Assembly: GCF_020035535.1 (NCBI RefSeq)
Contig: NZ_CP083349.1
Coordinates: forward strand, 2,932,501 to 2,996,500
Origin: Ensifer adhaerens
GTDB lineage: Bacteria; Pseudomonadota; Alphaproteobacteria; Rhizobiales; Rhizobiaceae
DNA length: 64,000 bases
Direction: 5' to 3'
The stretch's first letter is position 1. Every line of letters begins with the position of its first letter. A model generated the notes under the pieces. It made no database searches. It was not told the origin of the DNA and saw only the letters and a list, made by a program, of their open reading frames with translations. A program made the translations under genes and the position numbers. This document shows positions 21,250 through 30,730 of this stretch, piece by piece.

Positions 21250-22026
21250 TCATATAAGACCGGATATGGCTCTTGCAAAGGTCAAAACCGTGACCGGCCC
21301 CGCTCCCGCCCGCTTCAGCGCGCGGGTCGCTGCGGAAACGGTTGCACCGGTCGTATATACATCGTCGACGAGCACCACGCTTTTCCCACGGAGACCCGCC
21401 TTGCCGCTTTCCGAGACCGCGAAGGCGCCGCGAACATTGTCTTCACGCGCCTGCTTCGCAAGGCCCACCTGCCGGCTCGTGCGTCGGATACGCTTCAGCA
21501 CATCGGGTTGATAGGGTCTGCCGGAGAGCCGCGCGATGGCCCGCGCCAGTTCCGCCGATTGGTTGAACCTGCGCCTCCACAGCCGAAAGGCATGCAACGG
21601 CACCGGGATGATCGCATCGGCCGAGGCCACCGCACCATCGCTCGCCCGGATCATCCACTCCGCCATCATCGGCGCGAGATCGGTACGGTCGCGGTATTTC
21701 AGCCCGTGCACCAGGTCGCGAGCGATGCCTTCATGGATAGCCACCGACCTCAGACGGTCGAAAGCCGGCGGATGCGCGATGGCTTCGGGCGAAACCGAGC
21801 CGGTCCCGTGGTCGACCGAAAATGGCGTCCCGAGAAATTCGCAAAAGGGGCGTTCGATCAGCGGCAGCGTCGACCAGCAAAGCGCGCAAACCGCGCGATG
21901 ACTGCCGACCAGCCGGCCACAGCCACAGCAGACCGGCGGATAGACGAGATCGACCGCCCCGGAGACGAGCCTCCCCAGCGCGCGTCCCCACCCCTCCTCC
22001 GGAAACAGCGGTCTCTCCCATGCCAT
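21250..22026 (-). CDS. comF: ComF family phosphoribosyltransferase-like protein
   Basis: A 258-residue protein has the ComF layout: an N-terminal zinc-ribbon-like cluster (VYPPVCCGCGRLVGSHRAVCALCW, about 29-52) and a C-terminal type I phosphoribosyltransferase domain with the PRPP loop VVLVDDVYTTGATV (about 218-231). ComF is needed for DNA uptake in competent bacteria, but it is also widespread in non-competent ones, where its role is unclear. No other competence genes are nearby. It is divergent from the methyltransferase at 22085 and leads the grxC-nit-DUF1178 run. Confidence 0.93.
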   Translation of the reverse strand: MAWERPLFPEEGWGRALGRLVSGAVDLVYPPVCCGCGRLVGSHRAVCALCWSTLPLIERPFCEFLGTPFSVDHGTGSVSPEAIAHPPAFDRLRSVAIHEGIARDLVHGLKYRDRTDLAPMMAEWMIRASDGAVASADAIIPVPLHAFRLWRRRFNQSAELARAIARLSGRPYQPDVLKRIRRTSRQVGLAKQAREDNVRGAFAVSESGKAGLRGKSVVLVDDVYTTGATVSAATRALKRAGAGPVTVLTFARAISGLI

Positions 22027-22084
22027 GCTGTTGACTTTGAACCTCCGAAGGTCTTTTTGCTGGCCAGCGTGCGGAGACAGTATC

Positions 22085-22963
22085 GTGGAAAAAATCTTTG
22101 ACCAGAGCCTCGTCGAGGCACACCGGGCAAGGGCGCTCAGAAACGCCGATCCGAAAGCCGGTTTCCTTCTCGATATCGTTGCGCAGGAACTTGCCGAGCG
22201 CGTCAGCGTCGTCGAACGGCACTTCGATCGCGCTCTGGAGCTGCACGGTTACACCGGGCAGACGGCCCGGGACCTCATGGCGACCGGCAAGATCGGCACC
22301 GTGGAGCGCGCGGAAACGGATGCGCGCTTCGGGTCTGGGCAAGCACCAGTCACGATCGCCTCGCTCGAAGAGGTTCCAGGCGAGCCGGAGAGCTTCAACC
22401 TGGTGGTCTCGCCGCTATCGCTGCACCTGACCAATGATACGCCCGGGGCCTTCATCCAGGTTCGCCGCGCGCTGAAGCCCGACGGGCTTTTCCTCGCCGC
22501 CATTCCCGGCAGCGGTACGCTCCAGGAACTGCGCGAGGCGCTTCTGGCCGCAGAGGCCGAGTTGACGGGTGGCGCAAGTCCGCGGGTCATCCCGTTCGCC
22601 GATGTGCGCGATGTCGGCGCTCTCCTCCAGCGCGCCGGCTTCGCGCTGCCGGTTACCGACACCGAGACCTACACGGTGCGCTATGATTCGCTGTTTGCCC
22701 TGATGCGGGATCTGCGCGCCATGGGCATGACGAGCCCACTCTCGGCGCGAAGCCGCGCGCCCGTTTCCCGGCGCTTCTTCCTGCGGGCAGCCGAAATCTA
22801 TGCCGAACGCTTTTCCGACCCGGACGGCCGCATTCGTGCGACGTTCTCGGTCATCTACCTGTCCGGCTGGGCGCCGCACGAAAGCCAGCAAAAACCATTG
22901 AAACCGGGGTCAGCAAAGCAACGGCTGTCGGCAGCGCTCGGCACAAAGGAGCAGCCGCTCTAA
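22085..22963 (+). CDS. Class I methyltransferase, BioC/NDUFAF5-like
   Basis: A 292-residue protein has a degenerate class I SAM-methyltransferase fold: DRALELHGYTGQTARDLMATGKIGTVERAE (motif I region), SFNLVVSPLSLHLTNDTPGAFIQVRRALKPDGLFLAAIPG, then DVGALLQRAGFALPVTDTETY. It opens EKIFDQSLVEAHRARAL, which resembles the alphaproteobacterial homologues of NDUFAF5, a complex I assembly factor that hydroxylates an arginine. Motif I lacks the usual GxGxG. I chose the GTG at 22085, which follows GGAGA and leaves a 58-bp divergent gap to comF; an ATG at 22025 would overlap comF. Confidence 0.85.
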   Translation: MEKIFDQSLVEAHRARALRNADPKAGFLLDIVAQELAERVSVVERHFDRALELHGYTGQTARDLMATGKIGTVERAETDARFGSGQAPVTIASLEEVPGEPESFNLVVSPLSLHLTNDTPGAFIQVRRALKPDGLFLAAIPGSGTLQELREALLAAEAELTGGASPRVIPFADVRDVGALLQRAGFALPVTDTETYTVRYDSLFALMRDLRAMGMTSPLSARSRAPVSRRFFLRAAEIYAERFSDPDGRIRATFSVIYLSGWAPHESQQKPLKPGSAKQRLSAALGTKEQPL

Positions 22964-22990
22964 CCGGCGACGATCGCGCTCGAACCGAAC

Positions 22991-23158
22991 TCAAGCCCCC
23001 TCGAAGGCTGTCGCGACGGAATTGTAGACCGCTGAGAGGGCGCTACCGATCTGCTCGGCCCCAAGGATCAGGCTGAGGGAGACGATGGCGGCAATGAGTG
23101 CATACTCGATGGCGATGCCAGCATGCGTATCGCGAAAGAAGCGTCTCAGCCTTTCCAT
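22991..23158 (-). CDS. Flp/Fap-type IVb pilin, orphan
   Basis: A 55-residue prepilin (MERLRRFFRDTHAGIAIEYALIAAIVSL...) has the short basic leader and the EY-containing hydrophobic segment of Flp pilins, which assemble into tad pili after cleavage by a CpaA-type peptidase. With Glu at +5, the residue at -1 is Ala where Gly is usual. No cpa/tad assembly genes lie in this window, so it depends on machinery elsewhere or has another use. I chose the inner ATG at 23158 with GGGGA upstream; the longer ORF adds 12 atypical residues. Confidence 0.85.
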   Translation of the reverse strand: MERLRRFFRDTHAGIAIEYALIAAIVSLSLILGAEQIGSALSAVYNSVATAFEGA

Positions 23159-23227
23159 GCGTCCCCACCCTGGTTCGTATTCAATCCGAAACACAAGGCG
23201 GCATCGGAAGACCCGATGGCGCTGGCT

Positions 23228-23548
23228 TCAGCATCCGCTCTTGCGGCCGTCGGCATCGATGATGCAAACCGCGCCCGGCATTTCCTGAAGGACACTGCGC
23301 CGAACCGTGTAGCGCTTGGAGGTCCCGCTCGAAGGGATGGAGCCGGTGGAAATGTTGTCGTAGTCGACGGGCGTATTCGCCATGATGCGCCTGTCGTTCT
23401 TCGAAGACAGCATCGGCGTCAGGATCAATGTCAGCGCGATCACTGCCGTTCCAAACAGCAGCGACAGATTGAGCACACCCGTCCGGCGGGACTGATTAGT
23501 CACCAGATCCTTTTCCTGAACCGTGCTCCAGAAATCGTCGTCCACCAT
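23228..23548 (-). CDS. Small single-pass membrane protein, unknown
   Basis: A 106-residue protein has one transmembrane segment (VLNLSLLFGTAVIALTLILTPML, about 27-49), a charged N-terminal tail (MVDDDFWSTVQEKDLVTNQSRR) and a polar C-terminal part ending SVLQEMPGAVCIIDADGRKSGC with two cysteines. I do not recognise a named family. It lies 69 bases upstream of the Flp pilin on the same strand, which suggests a pilus-related or accessory role, but that is only context. The ATG at 23548 follows GAGG. Confidence 0.65.
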   Translation of the reverse strand: MVDDDFWSTVQEKDLVTNQSRRTGVLNLSLLFGTAVIALTLILTPMLSSKNDRRIMANTPVDYDNISTGSIPSSGTSKRYTVRRSVLQEMPGAVCIIDADGRKSGC

Positions 23549-23727
23549 CCCAGCCTCACAAACGCACAAAGCACAGCGAACGCAAGCGCCCTTCCCAAGC
23601 TTGGTTCCACCGTACTGCCTGAAATCAGTACGCCGTTCACCAACAATGCGTACCGAAAATGAATTGAGCTATCTTTGCGCGAGGGAGATAAACGATCGAT
23701 TAATAATCAATCAGATTTCGGGTAGGT

Positions 23728-24141
23728 TCAGAGCAAATCCATAAGAAAGGGTATCAACGGCTCGTCGGCCGGCGGCATCGGATAGTCGCGCAGGGCCTTT
23801 GGCCGCACCCACTTGATCGCCTGCCCTTCCCGTCCCGTCGCCACGCCCTCGTAGCGCCGGCAGACATAGAGCGGCATCAGCAGGTGGAAGTCCTCATAGG
23901 TGTGGCTGGCGAAGGTCAGCGGCGCGAGGCACGCGACCTTGGTGCGAATGCCGAGTTCTTCTTCCAGTTCACGGATCAGGGTTTCCTCAGGCGTCTCACC
24001 GGCTTCGACCTTGCCCCCCGGAAATTCCCAGAGACCGGCAAGCGACTTTCCTTCCGGCCGCTGCGCAAGCAAGATCCGGCCGTCGGAATCGACCAGAGCA
24101 CAGGCCGCAACGAGGACGATCTTCTTTCGGTTGGCGTCCAT
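23728..24141 (-). CDS. mutT: (Deoxy)nucleoside triphosphate pyrophosphohydrolase, MutT type
   Basis: A 137-residue Nudix hydrolase has a complete Nudix box: GGKVEAGETPEETLIRELEEELGI (about 40-63), matching GX5EX7REUXEEXGU. The MutT-like architecture and the LLAQRPEGKSLAGLWEFPGGK context fit an 8-oxo-dGTP sanitising enzyme. It starts four bases after the stop of the upstream GNAT gene, in a probable argJ-GNAT-mutT operon. The same gene pairing is common in Rhizobiales. Confidence 0.93.
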   Translation of the reverse strand: MDANRKKIVLVAACALVDSDGRILLAQRPEGKSLAGLWEFPGGKVEAGETPEETLIRELEEELGIRTKVACLAPLTFASHTYEDFHLLMPLYVCRRYEGVATGREGQAIKWVRPKALRDYPMPPADEPLIPFLMDLL

Positions 24142-24145
24142 GGTC

Positions 24146-24961
24146 TCAAGCCCCAGGCGTTCTGTAGATATAGCTGTAAACTTCGGAGAAGCCGGCACCG
24201 CGGTACAGCGCCAGAGCTGCACGGTTCTCCGCCTCGACCTGCAGCCAGGCCTTCTTGGCGCCGCGCAGGCGCGCCCACCGCAAGCAAACATCAAGCATCG
24301 CCTTGCCGACACCGCGTCCGCGGGCCCGCTCGTCGACGGCAAACTGCATGATACCGGCGAGGTCGTTGTCCTGCACGACGAGCGCCACGGCGATCGGACC
24401 AGTCTCGGCATCTTCAAACAGAAACAGGCCGCTTTCCGGCTTGATCGCATTGATGATCTCGGCGAGTGCGGCCTTCCTCTTGGTATCGCCCTTGGCGATG
24501 CCGATGCAGGCATCGACGAAGCGTCCAACGTCCTTGATCGGCAGGTGATCGATGCCGTCGCCGAATTCGCGCTCGGCAAGATCGGTCGTCATCACCAGGC
24601 TGCGGCTGAAGGCCGTCCAGCCTTCCGCATCCATATGGGCAACGAGTTGCGGCGGCGTCAACGGCGTCTGGCGCACGGTCAGCGGTCGGCCGTAATCCGC
24701 AAAGCGCCTGGCGGCCTTTTCCAGGCGAACCGGAATATCGCGATAGTCGGACGGATCGAGCGGATTGACGGAGTTGAGACGCTTGGAATCGTGACCTGCA
24801 TTGAGCCGGATAAGCCAGCTGCCGTCATATTGCACCGACGCTGCCGGCCAGGCGCGGAAGCCCACGGCCTCGAGACGGCGCACGCTCGGGAGATCCACCA
24901 TTATCACTTCCCCACCTTCGGCCGCGGCCTTGCCCGCCGGCCGAGTATCAATCGATGTCAT
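24146..24961 (-). CDS. GNAT family N-acetyltransferase
   Basis: A 271-residue protein has a C-terminal GNAT domain: the acetyl-CoA loop FAVDERARGRGVGKAMLDVCLRWARLRGAKKAWLQVEAENRAALALYRGAGF lies at about 205-258. The N-terminal half is a second, degenerate GNAT-like domain. The substrate is unknown. I chose the ATG at 24961, which has GGAGG at the right distance; the ORF runs 30 codons further upstream but that part overlaps the argJ 3' end. It sits between argJ and mutT, so a role linked to acetyl transfer in arginine metabolism is possible but unproven. Confidence 0.87.
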   Translation of the reverse strand: MTSIDTRPAGKAAAEGGEVIMVDLPSVRRLEAVGFRAWPAASVQYDGSWLIRLNAGHDSKRLNSVNPLDPSDYRDIPVRLEKAARRFADYGRPLTVRQTPLTPPQLVAHMDAEGWTAFSRSLVMTTDLAEREFGDGIDHLPIKDVGRFVDACIGIAKGDTKRKAALAEIINAIKPESGLFLFEDAETGPIAVALVVQDNDLAGIMQFAVDERARGRGVGKAMLDVCLRWARLRGAKKAWLQVEAENRAALALYRGAGFSEVYSYIYRTPGA

Positions 24962-25019
24962 CTTGCTACCTCCGGCCGGCCTGGGATGCCAGACTGCTTG
25001 CGATTGCCCGACCGGAGCC

Positions 25020-26261
25020 TCAGCTGCGGTAGTCGCCGTTGATTTCGACATATTCCTTCGTCAGGTCGCAGGTATAGACCGTGGCGCGACCGGAACCGAG
25101 GCCGATTTCGACGCGGATCGTGATGTCCTCGGCCTTCATGACGGCAGTGGCTGCCGCTTCCGAATAGGTCGCGTCACGCTCGCCGTCGACGGCTACGCGC
25201 ACGTCACCGAACCAGATCGCCAGTCGGTCGCGTTCGGCCATCTCGCCGGACTTGCCGACGGCCATGACGACACGGCCCCAGTTGGCGTCTTCGCCGGCAA
25301 CCGCTGTCTTGACCAGCGGCGAATTGGCAATCGAGAGTGCGATGCGCTTGGCTGCCGCGTCGTTTTCGGCGCCTTCGACGGTGACTTCAACCATCTTGCG
25401 CGCACCTTCGCCATCGCGCACCACCTGGAGAGCCAGATCGCGCAGCAGATCGTTGAGGGCCAGGCGGAAGCCATCGAGGCGCGTATCGGCCGCATCGGAA
25501 ATCGTCGCCTGTCCGTCGGCTGCCGCTGCACCCGTTGCAAAGAGCATCAGCGTGTCGGAGGTCGAGGTGTCGCTATCGACCGTGACCGAGTTGAACGTCG
25601 GCCCGACACCGGCCGAAAGCAGCGCCTGAAGTGCCGCCGGGGCGATGTCGGCGTCGGTCACCACGAAGGAGAGCATCGTCGCCATGTCGGGCGCGATCAT
25701 GCCGGCGCCCTTAGCGATACCGTTGATCGTGACCTTGACGCCACCGATCTCGGCGGTGCGGGTGGCGACCTTCGGATAGGTATCCGTCGTCATGATCGCC
25801 TTGGCGGCTTCGAACCAGAAATCTTCCTTGCCGGCTGCGGCCAGATCGTCGAGCACGCCGGCAAACTTGGTCGCGTCGAGCGGCTCGCCGATGACGCCGG
25901 TCGAAGCGAGGAACACTTCGCCCTCGGCACAACCGGCCGCCTTTGCCGCCGACTTCGCCGTCAAAGCGGTCGCTTCGCGTCCCTTCTTGCCGGTGAAGGC
26001 ATTGGCGTTGCCGGAGTTGACGACAACGGCGCGCGCGACACCGCCGGCGAGGTTTTGCCGGCAGAAATCAACCGGAGCCGAAGGGCACTTGGAGCGGGTG
26101 AAAACACCGGCAACGGCCGCTGGCTTGTCGAACACCATCATCAACACGTCGGTGCGGTTCTTATACTTGATGCCTGCGGCAGCGGTTGCCATGCGGACAC
26201 CGCGTACGGAAGGCATTTCGGCGAAGGTTTTCGGAGCAAGCGGAGAAACGGAGCCGGACAT
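25020..26261 (-). CDS. argJ: Bifunctional glutamate N-acetyltransferase / amino-acid acetyltransferase
   Basis: ArgJ transfers the acetyl group from N-acetylornithine to glutamate in the cyclic arginine pathway; bifunctional forms also use acetyl-CoA. The 413-residue proenzyme cleaves itself before a threonine in the conserved [15 protein letters not shown] (around 190), giving alpha and beta chains, and this site is intact. The C-terminal [25 protein letters not shown] is typical. argH, the last arginine enzyme, lies at 48.3 kb. PpiC is 219 bases upstream, with a repeat element in between. Confidence 0.97.
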   Translation of the reverse strand: MSGSVSPLAPKTFAEMPSVRGVRMATAAAGIKYKNRTDVLMMVFDKPAAVAGVFTRSKCPSAPVDFCRQNLAGGVARAVVVNSGNANAFTGKKGREATALTAKSAAKAAGCAEGEVFLASTGVIGEPLDATKFAGVLDDLAAAGKEDFWFEAAKAIMTTDTYPKVATRTAEIGGVKVTINGIAKGAGMIAPDMATMLSFVVTDADIAPAALQALLSAGVGPTFNSVTVDSDTSTSDTLMLFATGAAAADGQATISDAADTRLDGFRLALNDLLRDLALQVVRDGEGARKMVEVTVEGAENDAAAKRIALSIANSPLVKTAVAGEDANWGRVVMAVGKSGEMAERDRLAIWFGDVRVAVDGERDATYSEAAATAVMKAEDITIRVEIGLGSGRATVYTCDLTKEYVEINGDYRS

Positions 26262-26289
26262 GGGAAACCTGCTGTGACGGGTTGGAGCC

Positions 26290-26383
26290 AGAGCATTTCC
26301 AGGAAAAGTGCGTAGCGGTTTTCCGTCGGGAAATGCGTAACAACAAAGATCTGAGGCGGTTTACAACCGAAACTGCTCCAGAT
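26290..26383. repeat. Dispersed palindromic repeat between ppiC and argJ
   Basis: Arms GCATTTCC (26293-26300) and GGAAATGC (26329-26336) flank an inner GGAAAA ... TTTTCC pair. A second segment with GAGGCGGTTT and AACTGCTCCAGA follows. The organisation matches the copies at 33424, 41583 and 50066 in this window. Confidence 0.7.
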
Positions 26384-26398
26384 TCATCTTGCGACAAA

Positions 26399-26425
26399 TG
26401 CCCGAACGGTTTTCACCGCCGGGCA
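26399..26425 (-). terminator. Possible terminator after ppiC
   Basis: TGCCC and GGGCA form an outer stem with an inner CGGT / ACCG pair. On the minus strand it is followed by ATTTGT. The T-run is short. Confidence 0.4.
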
Positions 26426-26480
26426 TCGACAAAAAGCGGTGACGGCAGGTACGGCCAGCGGCGGCACCTGCCAATCGAAA

Positions 26481-27347
26481 TTACTTGGCCTGCTGAGCTT
26501 CCTGCGCCTTGTTGGCCTCGTCATAGGCCTTCTTCAGAGCGGGATCGGAAATCTCGACACCTGCGTCCTTCTTGGCGGCGGCAAGCAACTCGACGTACTT
26601 GTCACGCATGAGAAGCTGGCGAACCTGCGGCTCGACCTGCTCGAGCGGCGGCGGAGCCTGCGGGCGCTTGTCTTCGACCAGGATCACGTGGAAGCCGAAC
26701 TGCGTCTTGACCGGGGTCTTGGTGTAGGTGCCTTTTTCGAGAGCGAAGGCAGCCGTCTCGAATTCCGGCACCATGCGGCCCTTGGTGAAGTAGCCGAGAT
26801 CGCCGCCGTCGTCCTTGTTCGGATCGGAAGACTTCGCCTTGGCCAGCTCGACGAAGCTCTTGCCGGCGTCGAGTTCCTTGATGATCTCCTTGGCTTCGTC
26901 TTCGGTCTTCACCAGAATATGGCGAGCCTTCACTTCTTCCTGCGCCGGGATCGCTGCGATCTCCTTGTCGTAGCGCGCCTTCACCTCTTCCTTGGTGATT
27001 GCGTCGACCACGTGCTTCTTGAAGTAGGCGTTGTGCAGTTCGCGCTCGGTGAGGTAGGCGACACGCTGCTTGAAGGTCGCATCATCCTGCAGGCCTTCCT
27101 TTTCGGCCGTCTTCGACAGGAGCTTGACGTCGATAATCGCCGAGAGAGCCGCAGCGCGCTTCTGTTCGTCCGGCATCTGCTGCAGCTGCGGATCGAGACC
27201 ACCCAGCGCCAACGTGAGTTCGGACTGGCGCACTTCCTCGCCGCCAACCTTGGCGATCACCGGATCGGCGTCTTCCGCCCGCGCGGCACCATGAACGGCC
27301 ATGGCCGCAACCAGTGCCGCGGCGGCCAGGGTTTTCAACTTGGACAT
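26481..27347 (-). CDS. Periplasmic peptidyl-prolyl isomerase, PpiC/parvulin type
   Basis: A 288-residue exported foldase has a signal peptide (MSKLKTLAAAALVAAMAVHGAARAED, cleavage near 24), a helical SurA/PrsA-like chaperone part (about 30-135), and one parvulin domain (ARHILVKTEDEAKEIIKEL ... SSDPNKDDGGDLGYF ... GFHVILVEDKR, about 140-235). It probably helps outer-membrane or periplasmic proteins fold. It is divergent from secA with a 243-bp gap. I chose the ATG at 27347 over the GTG at 27353 because of its spacing from AAAGG. Confidence 0.93.
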   Translation of the reverse strand: MSKLKTLAAAALVAAMAVHGAARAEDADPVIAKVGGEEVRQSELTLALGGLDPQLQQMPDEQKRAAALSAIIDVKLLSKTAEKEGLQDDATFKQRVAYLTERELHNAYFKKHVVDAITKEEVKARYDKEIAAIPAQEEVKARHILVKTEDEAKEIIKELDAGKSFVELAKAKSSDPNKDDGGDLGYFTKGRMVPEFETAAFALEKGTYTKTPVKTQFGFHVILVEDKRPQAPPPLEQVEPQVRQLLMRDKYVELLAAAKKDAGVEISDPALKKAYDEANKAQEAQQAK

Positions 27348-27590
27348 GCTCACTAACCTTTCACATTAGCCTTCGGCGCAATTGCCTGCAGCTTGTAGCG
27401 GCTGCACACCACCAGAATGTGGCGGTTCTGTAGCCGTCCGGCAGTGCAATTGCGTTGACATAATTCGACCCCCCTCTTATCTGTCACGCAACCTCGCGTC
27501 CAGAACAGTTTCCGGGCGTTTCACGGCATTGCGCGGTTTTCGCGGCGCGGCCATGAGACCTAGGGCAACAAAAAAGAAAGGACCATTCGT

Positions 27591-30305
27591 ATGGTCAGTC
27601 TCGGCGGCCTAGCCCGCAAGTTGTTTGGTTCCGCCAACGATCGTCGCGTCCGCGGCTACAAGGCTCGGGTGGACGCCATCAACGCTCTTGAAGCCGAAAT
27701 GAAGGCTTTGTCGGATGAGGCGCTCACTGCCAAGACGGTGGAATTCCGTAAGCAGTTGGACGAGGGCCAGACGCTCGACGACCTCCTGGTACCGGCCTTT
27801 GCCGTTGCCCGCGAGGCCGCGCGCCGTGTCCTCGGGCTGCGTCCGTTCGACGTTCAGCTCATCGGCGGCATGATCCTGCACGAGCGCGCGATCGCCGAAA
27901 TGAAGACCGGTGAAGGTAAGACCCTCGTCGCAACGCTTCCGGTTTATCTGAACGCCCTTGCCAGCAAGGGCGTGCATGTCGTTACCGTCAACGATTACCT
28001 CGCCCAGCGCGACGCCGCCACCATGGGCCGCGTCTACAGCTTCCTTGGCATGAGAACCGGCGTCATCGTCCACGGACTGACCGACGAGCAGCGCCGCGAC
28101 GCATACGCCTGCGACATCACCTATGCGACCAACAACGAGCTCGGCTTCGACTATCTGCGCGACAACATGAAGTACGAGCGCGGCCAGATGGTCCAGCGCG
28201 GTCACTTCTTCGCCATCGTCGACGAAGTGGACTCGATCCTCGTCGACGAAGCACGCACGCCGCTGATCATCTCCGGTCCGCTCGACGACCGTTCCGACCT
28301 CTACAACACGATCAACGAGTTCATCCCGCTGCTTTCGCCCGAGGACTACGAAATCGACGAGAAGCAGCGCTCGGCCAACTTCTCGGAAGAAGGCACGGAG
28401 AAGCTCGAAAACCTTCTGCGCCAGGCGGGCCTGTTGAAGGGTGAATCGCTCTACGACATCGAGAACGTCGCGATCGTCCACCACGTCAACAACGCGCTCA
28501 AGGCCCACAAGCTATTCACCCGCGACAAGGACTACATCGTCCGCAACGACGAAATCGTCATCATCGACGAGTTCACCGGCCGCATGATGCCGGGACGGCG
28601 TTACTCCGAAGGCCAGCACCAGGCGCTCGAAGCCAAGGAAAAGGTGCAGATCCAGCCCGAGAACCAGACGCTCGCTTCGATCACCTTCCAGAACTATTTC
28701 CGCATGTATTCCAAGCTTGGCGGCATGACCGGCACGGCGGCGACCGAAGCGGAAGAATTCGGCAACATCTACGGCCTTGAAGTGATCGAAGTGCCGACCA
28801 ACCTGCCGATCAAGCGTATCGACGAGGACGACGAGGTCTACCGTACCCAGGGCGAAAAGCTCCAGGCCATCATCGACGAGATCAAGTCGGCGCACGAACG
28901 CGGTCAGCCGATGCTGGTCGGCACGACGTCGATCGAAAAGTCCGAACAGCTTGCTGATCTCCTGAAGAAGTCGGGCTTTGCCAACTTCCAGGTTCTGAAC
29001 GCCCGCTACCACGAGCAGGAAGCCTTCATCGTCGCCCAGGCCGGCGTACCGGGCGCAGTGACGATCGCCACCAACATGGCCGGCCGCGGTACCGACATCC
29101 AGCTCGGCGGCAACATCGACATGCGCATCCAGCAGGAGCTTGCCGAAGTCGAGCCCGGCCCGGAGCGCGAACAGCGCATCGAGGCGATCCGCACCGAAGT
29201 GCAGAAACTGAAAGAGCAGGCACTTGCCGCCGGCGGCCTCTACGTTCTCGCGACCGAGCGTCACGAAAGCCGCCGCATCGACAACCAGCTTCGCGGCCGC
29301 TCCGGCCGTCAGGGCGACCCGGGCCGCTCCAAGTTCTACCTGTCGCTTCAGGATGACCTGATGCGCATCTTCGGCTCCGACCGCATGGACAGCATGCTGC
29401 AGAAGCTGGGTCTGAAGGAAGGCGAAGCGATCGTCCATCCCTGGATCAACAAGGCGCTTGAGCGCGCGCAGAAGAAGGTCGAAGCGCGCAACTTCGACAT
29501 CCGCAAGAACCTCCTGAAGTATGACGACGTTCTCAACGATCAGCGCAAGGTGATCTTCGAGCAGCGCATCGAACTGATGGATGCCGAAAGCGTCACCGAG
29601 ACCGTGACCGACATGCGCACCGAGGTCATCGAGGACATGGTCGGCAAGCGCATTCCCGAGCGCGCCTACGCCGAGCAGTGGGACGTCGAGGGTCTGAAGG
29701 CCGACGTGCAGCAGTACCTCAATCTCGACCTGCCGATCGTCGAATGGGCGGCCGAAGAAGGCATCGACGAGGCTGATATTCTCGAGCGCGTGACCGCCGC
29801 TGCCGAAAAGGAGGCCGCAGATCGCGCCGAGCGTTTCGGCCCCGAGATCATGCAATATGTCGAACGCTCGGTCGTGCTGCAGACGCTCGACCATCTCTGG
29901 CGCGAGCATATCGTCAACCTCGACCACCTGCGCTCGGTCATCGGCTTCCGCGGCTACGCGCAGCGTGACCCGCTGCAGGAATACAAGTCCGAGGCCTTCG
30001 AGCTCTTCCAGGCCCTGCTCGGCAACCTGCGCCAGGCTGTGACTGCACAACTCATGCGCGTCGAGCTGGTCCGCGAAGCGGCCGAAGCACCGCAGCCGGC
30101 ACCGCCGGTCATGCACGGGCATCATATCGATCCGTTGACGGGCGAAGACGATTTCGGCGACAGCGCCGGAACGCTTCTGGCAGCCGCCCCCGTGCAGCGC
30201 GACGCGAACGATCCGGCAAGCTGGGGCAAGGTCTCGCGCAACGAACTCTGCCCGTGCGGTTCCGGCAAGAAGTATAAGCACTGCCACGGCATCTACGAAG
30301 CATAA
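27591..30305 (+). CDS. secA: Preprotein translocase motor ATPase SecA
   Basis: SecA drives export of unfolded proteins through SecYEG. The 904-residue protein has the DEAD-motor Walker A MKTGEGKT (about 103-110), Walker [24 protein letters not shown]2 motifs [15 protein letters not shown] and [12 protein letters not shown], and the C-terminal zinc-binding tail [14 protein letters not shown] that contacts SecB. Start ATG 27591 follows AGAAAGGA. A strong UUCG-loop terminator lies 53 bases after the stop. Confidence 0.99.
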   Translation: MVSLGGLARKLFGSANDRRVRGYKARVDAINALEAEMKALSDEALTAKTVEFRKQLDEGQTLDDLLVPAFAVAREAARRVLGLRPFDVQLIGGMILHERAIAEMKTGEGKTLVATLPVYLNALASKGVHVVTVNDYLAQRDAATMGRVYSFLGMRTGVIVHGLTDEQRRDAYACDITYATNNELGFDYLRDNMKYERGQMVQRGHFFAIVDEVDSILVDEARTPLIISGPLDDRSDLYNTINEFIPLLSPEDYEIDEKQRSANFSEEGTEKLENLLRQAGLLKGESLYDIENVAIVHHVNNALKAHKLFTRDKDYIVRNDEIVIIDEFTGRMMPGRRYSEGQHQALEAKEKVQIQPENQTLASITFQNYFRMYSKLGGMTGTAATEAEEFGNIYGLEVIEVPTNLPIKRIDEDDEVYRTQGEKLQAIIDEIKSAHERGQPMLVGTTSIEKSEQLADLLKKSGFANFQVLNARYHEQEAFIVAQAGVPGAVTIATNMAGRGTDIQLGGNIDMRIQQELAEVEPGPEREQRIEAIRTEVQKLKEQALAAGGLYVLATERHESRRIDNQLRGRSGRQGDPGRSKFYLSLQDDLMRIFGSDRMDSMLQKLGLKEGEAIVHPWINKALERAQKKVEARNFDIRKNLLKYDDVLNDQRKVIFEQRIELMDAESVTETVTDMRTEVIEDMVGKRIPERAYAEQWDVEGLKADVQQYLNLDLPIVEWAAEEGIDEADILERVTAAAEKEAADRAERFGPEIMQYVERSVVLQTLDHLWREHIVNLDHLRSVIGFRGYAQRDPLQEYKSEAFELFQALLGNLRQAVTAQLMRVELVREAAEAPQPAPPVMHGHHIDPLTGEDDFGDSAGTLLAAAPVQRDANDPASWGKVSRNELCPCGSGKKYKHCHGIYEA

Positions 30306-30357
30306 GCCAGGCAAGGTAAAGCGGGTGCTTTTGGCGCCCGCGGCCCAGCTCCTCAGG

Positions 30358-30382
30358 AAATGCCGCCTTCGGGCGGCATTTT
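30358..30382. terminator. Terminator downstream of secA
   Basis: A perfect 10-bp stem (AAATGCCGCC / GGCGGCATTT) closes on a UUCG tetraloop and is followed by TTCG on the plus strand. The A-run on the other side would serve the convergent gene at 30403. Confidence 0.88.
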
Positions 30383-30402
30383 CGTTTCCCGCTTTTTGCT
30401 TC

Positions 30403-30636
30403 CTAGCAATCGAACGACTTGGCGTAGGCGATCAGATTTTCGAGCGCGTGAATGCCTGTGCGATTGATGTGGCGACGACCGAGGGTGGCGTTGATGCGAG
30501 AGGCGAGGTCTTCTGCCTCGGCCGTTTTCAGTTCATCCAGTCGCTCGATGCCGATCTCTTCGAGATAGCCGATCATGCGCGGGCCGATCGATTTTGCCCG
30601 CATCATTCGTTGCCGTTCGCTGTCCTCAATCGGCAT
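30403..30636 (-). CDS. Small helix-hairpin-helix-like protein
   Basis: A 77-residue protein (MPIEDSERQRMMRAKSIGPRMIGYLEEIGIERLDELKTAEAEDLASRINATLGRRHINRTGIHALENLIAYAKSFDC) contains the pattern IGPRMIGYLEEIGIERLDEL. This resembles a helix-hairpin-helix of the TfoX C-terminal or DUF4332 kind. It may bind nucleic acid, but I cannot name a function. Starts at 30648 (ATG) or 30657 (TTG) are also possible; I chose 30636 because GGGG lies upstream. It is convergent with secA. Confidence 0.7.
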   Translation of the reverse strand: MPIEDSERQRMMRAKSIGPRMIGYLEEIGIERLDELKTAEAEDLASRINATLGRRHINRTGIHALENLIAYAKSFDC

Positions 30637-30730
30637 GGCTGGCCCCATCAAATACAACCGCGCTGAACCGTTTGTTAACGCTGTTCTGGCAGTACTGAAA
30701 CCCTGTATTGCGTAATCTCAGGGTGTTCTC

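Noticed and set aside
28512..30314. Minus-strand ORF of 600 codons inside secA
   Set aside because: Antisense to all SecA motifs and without any domain of its own.
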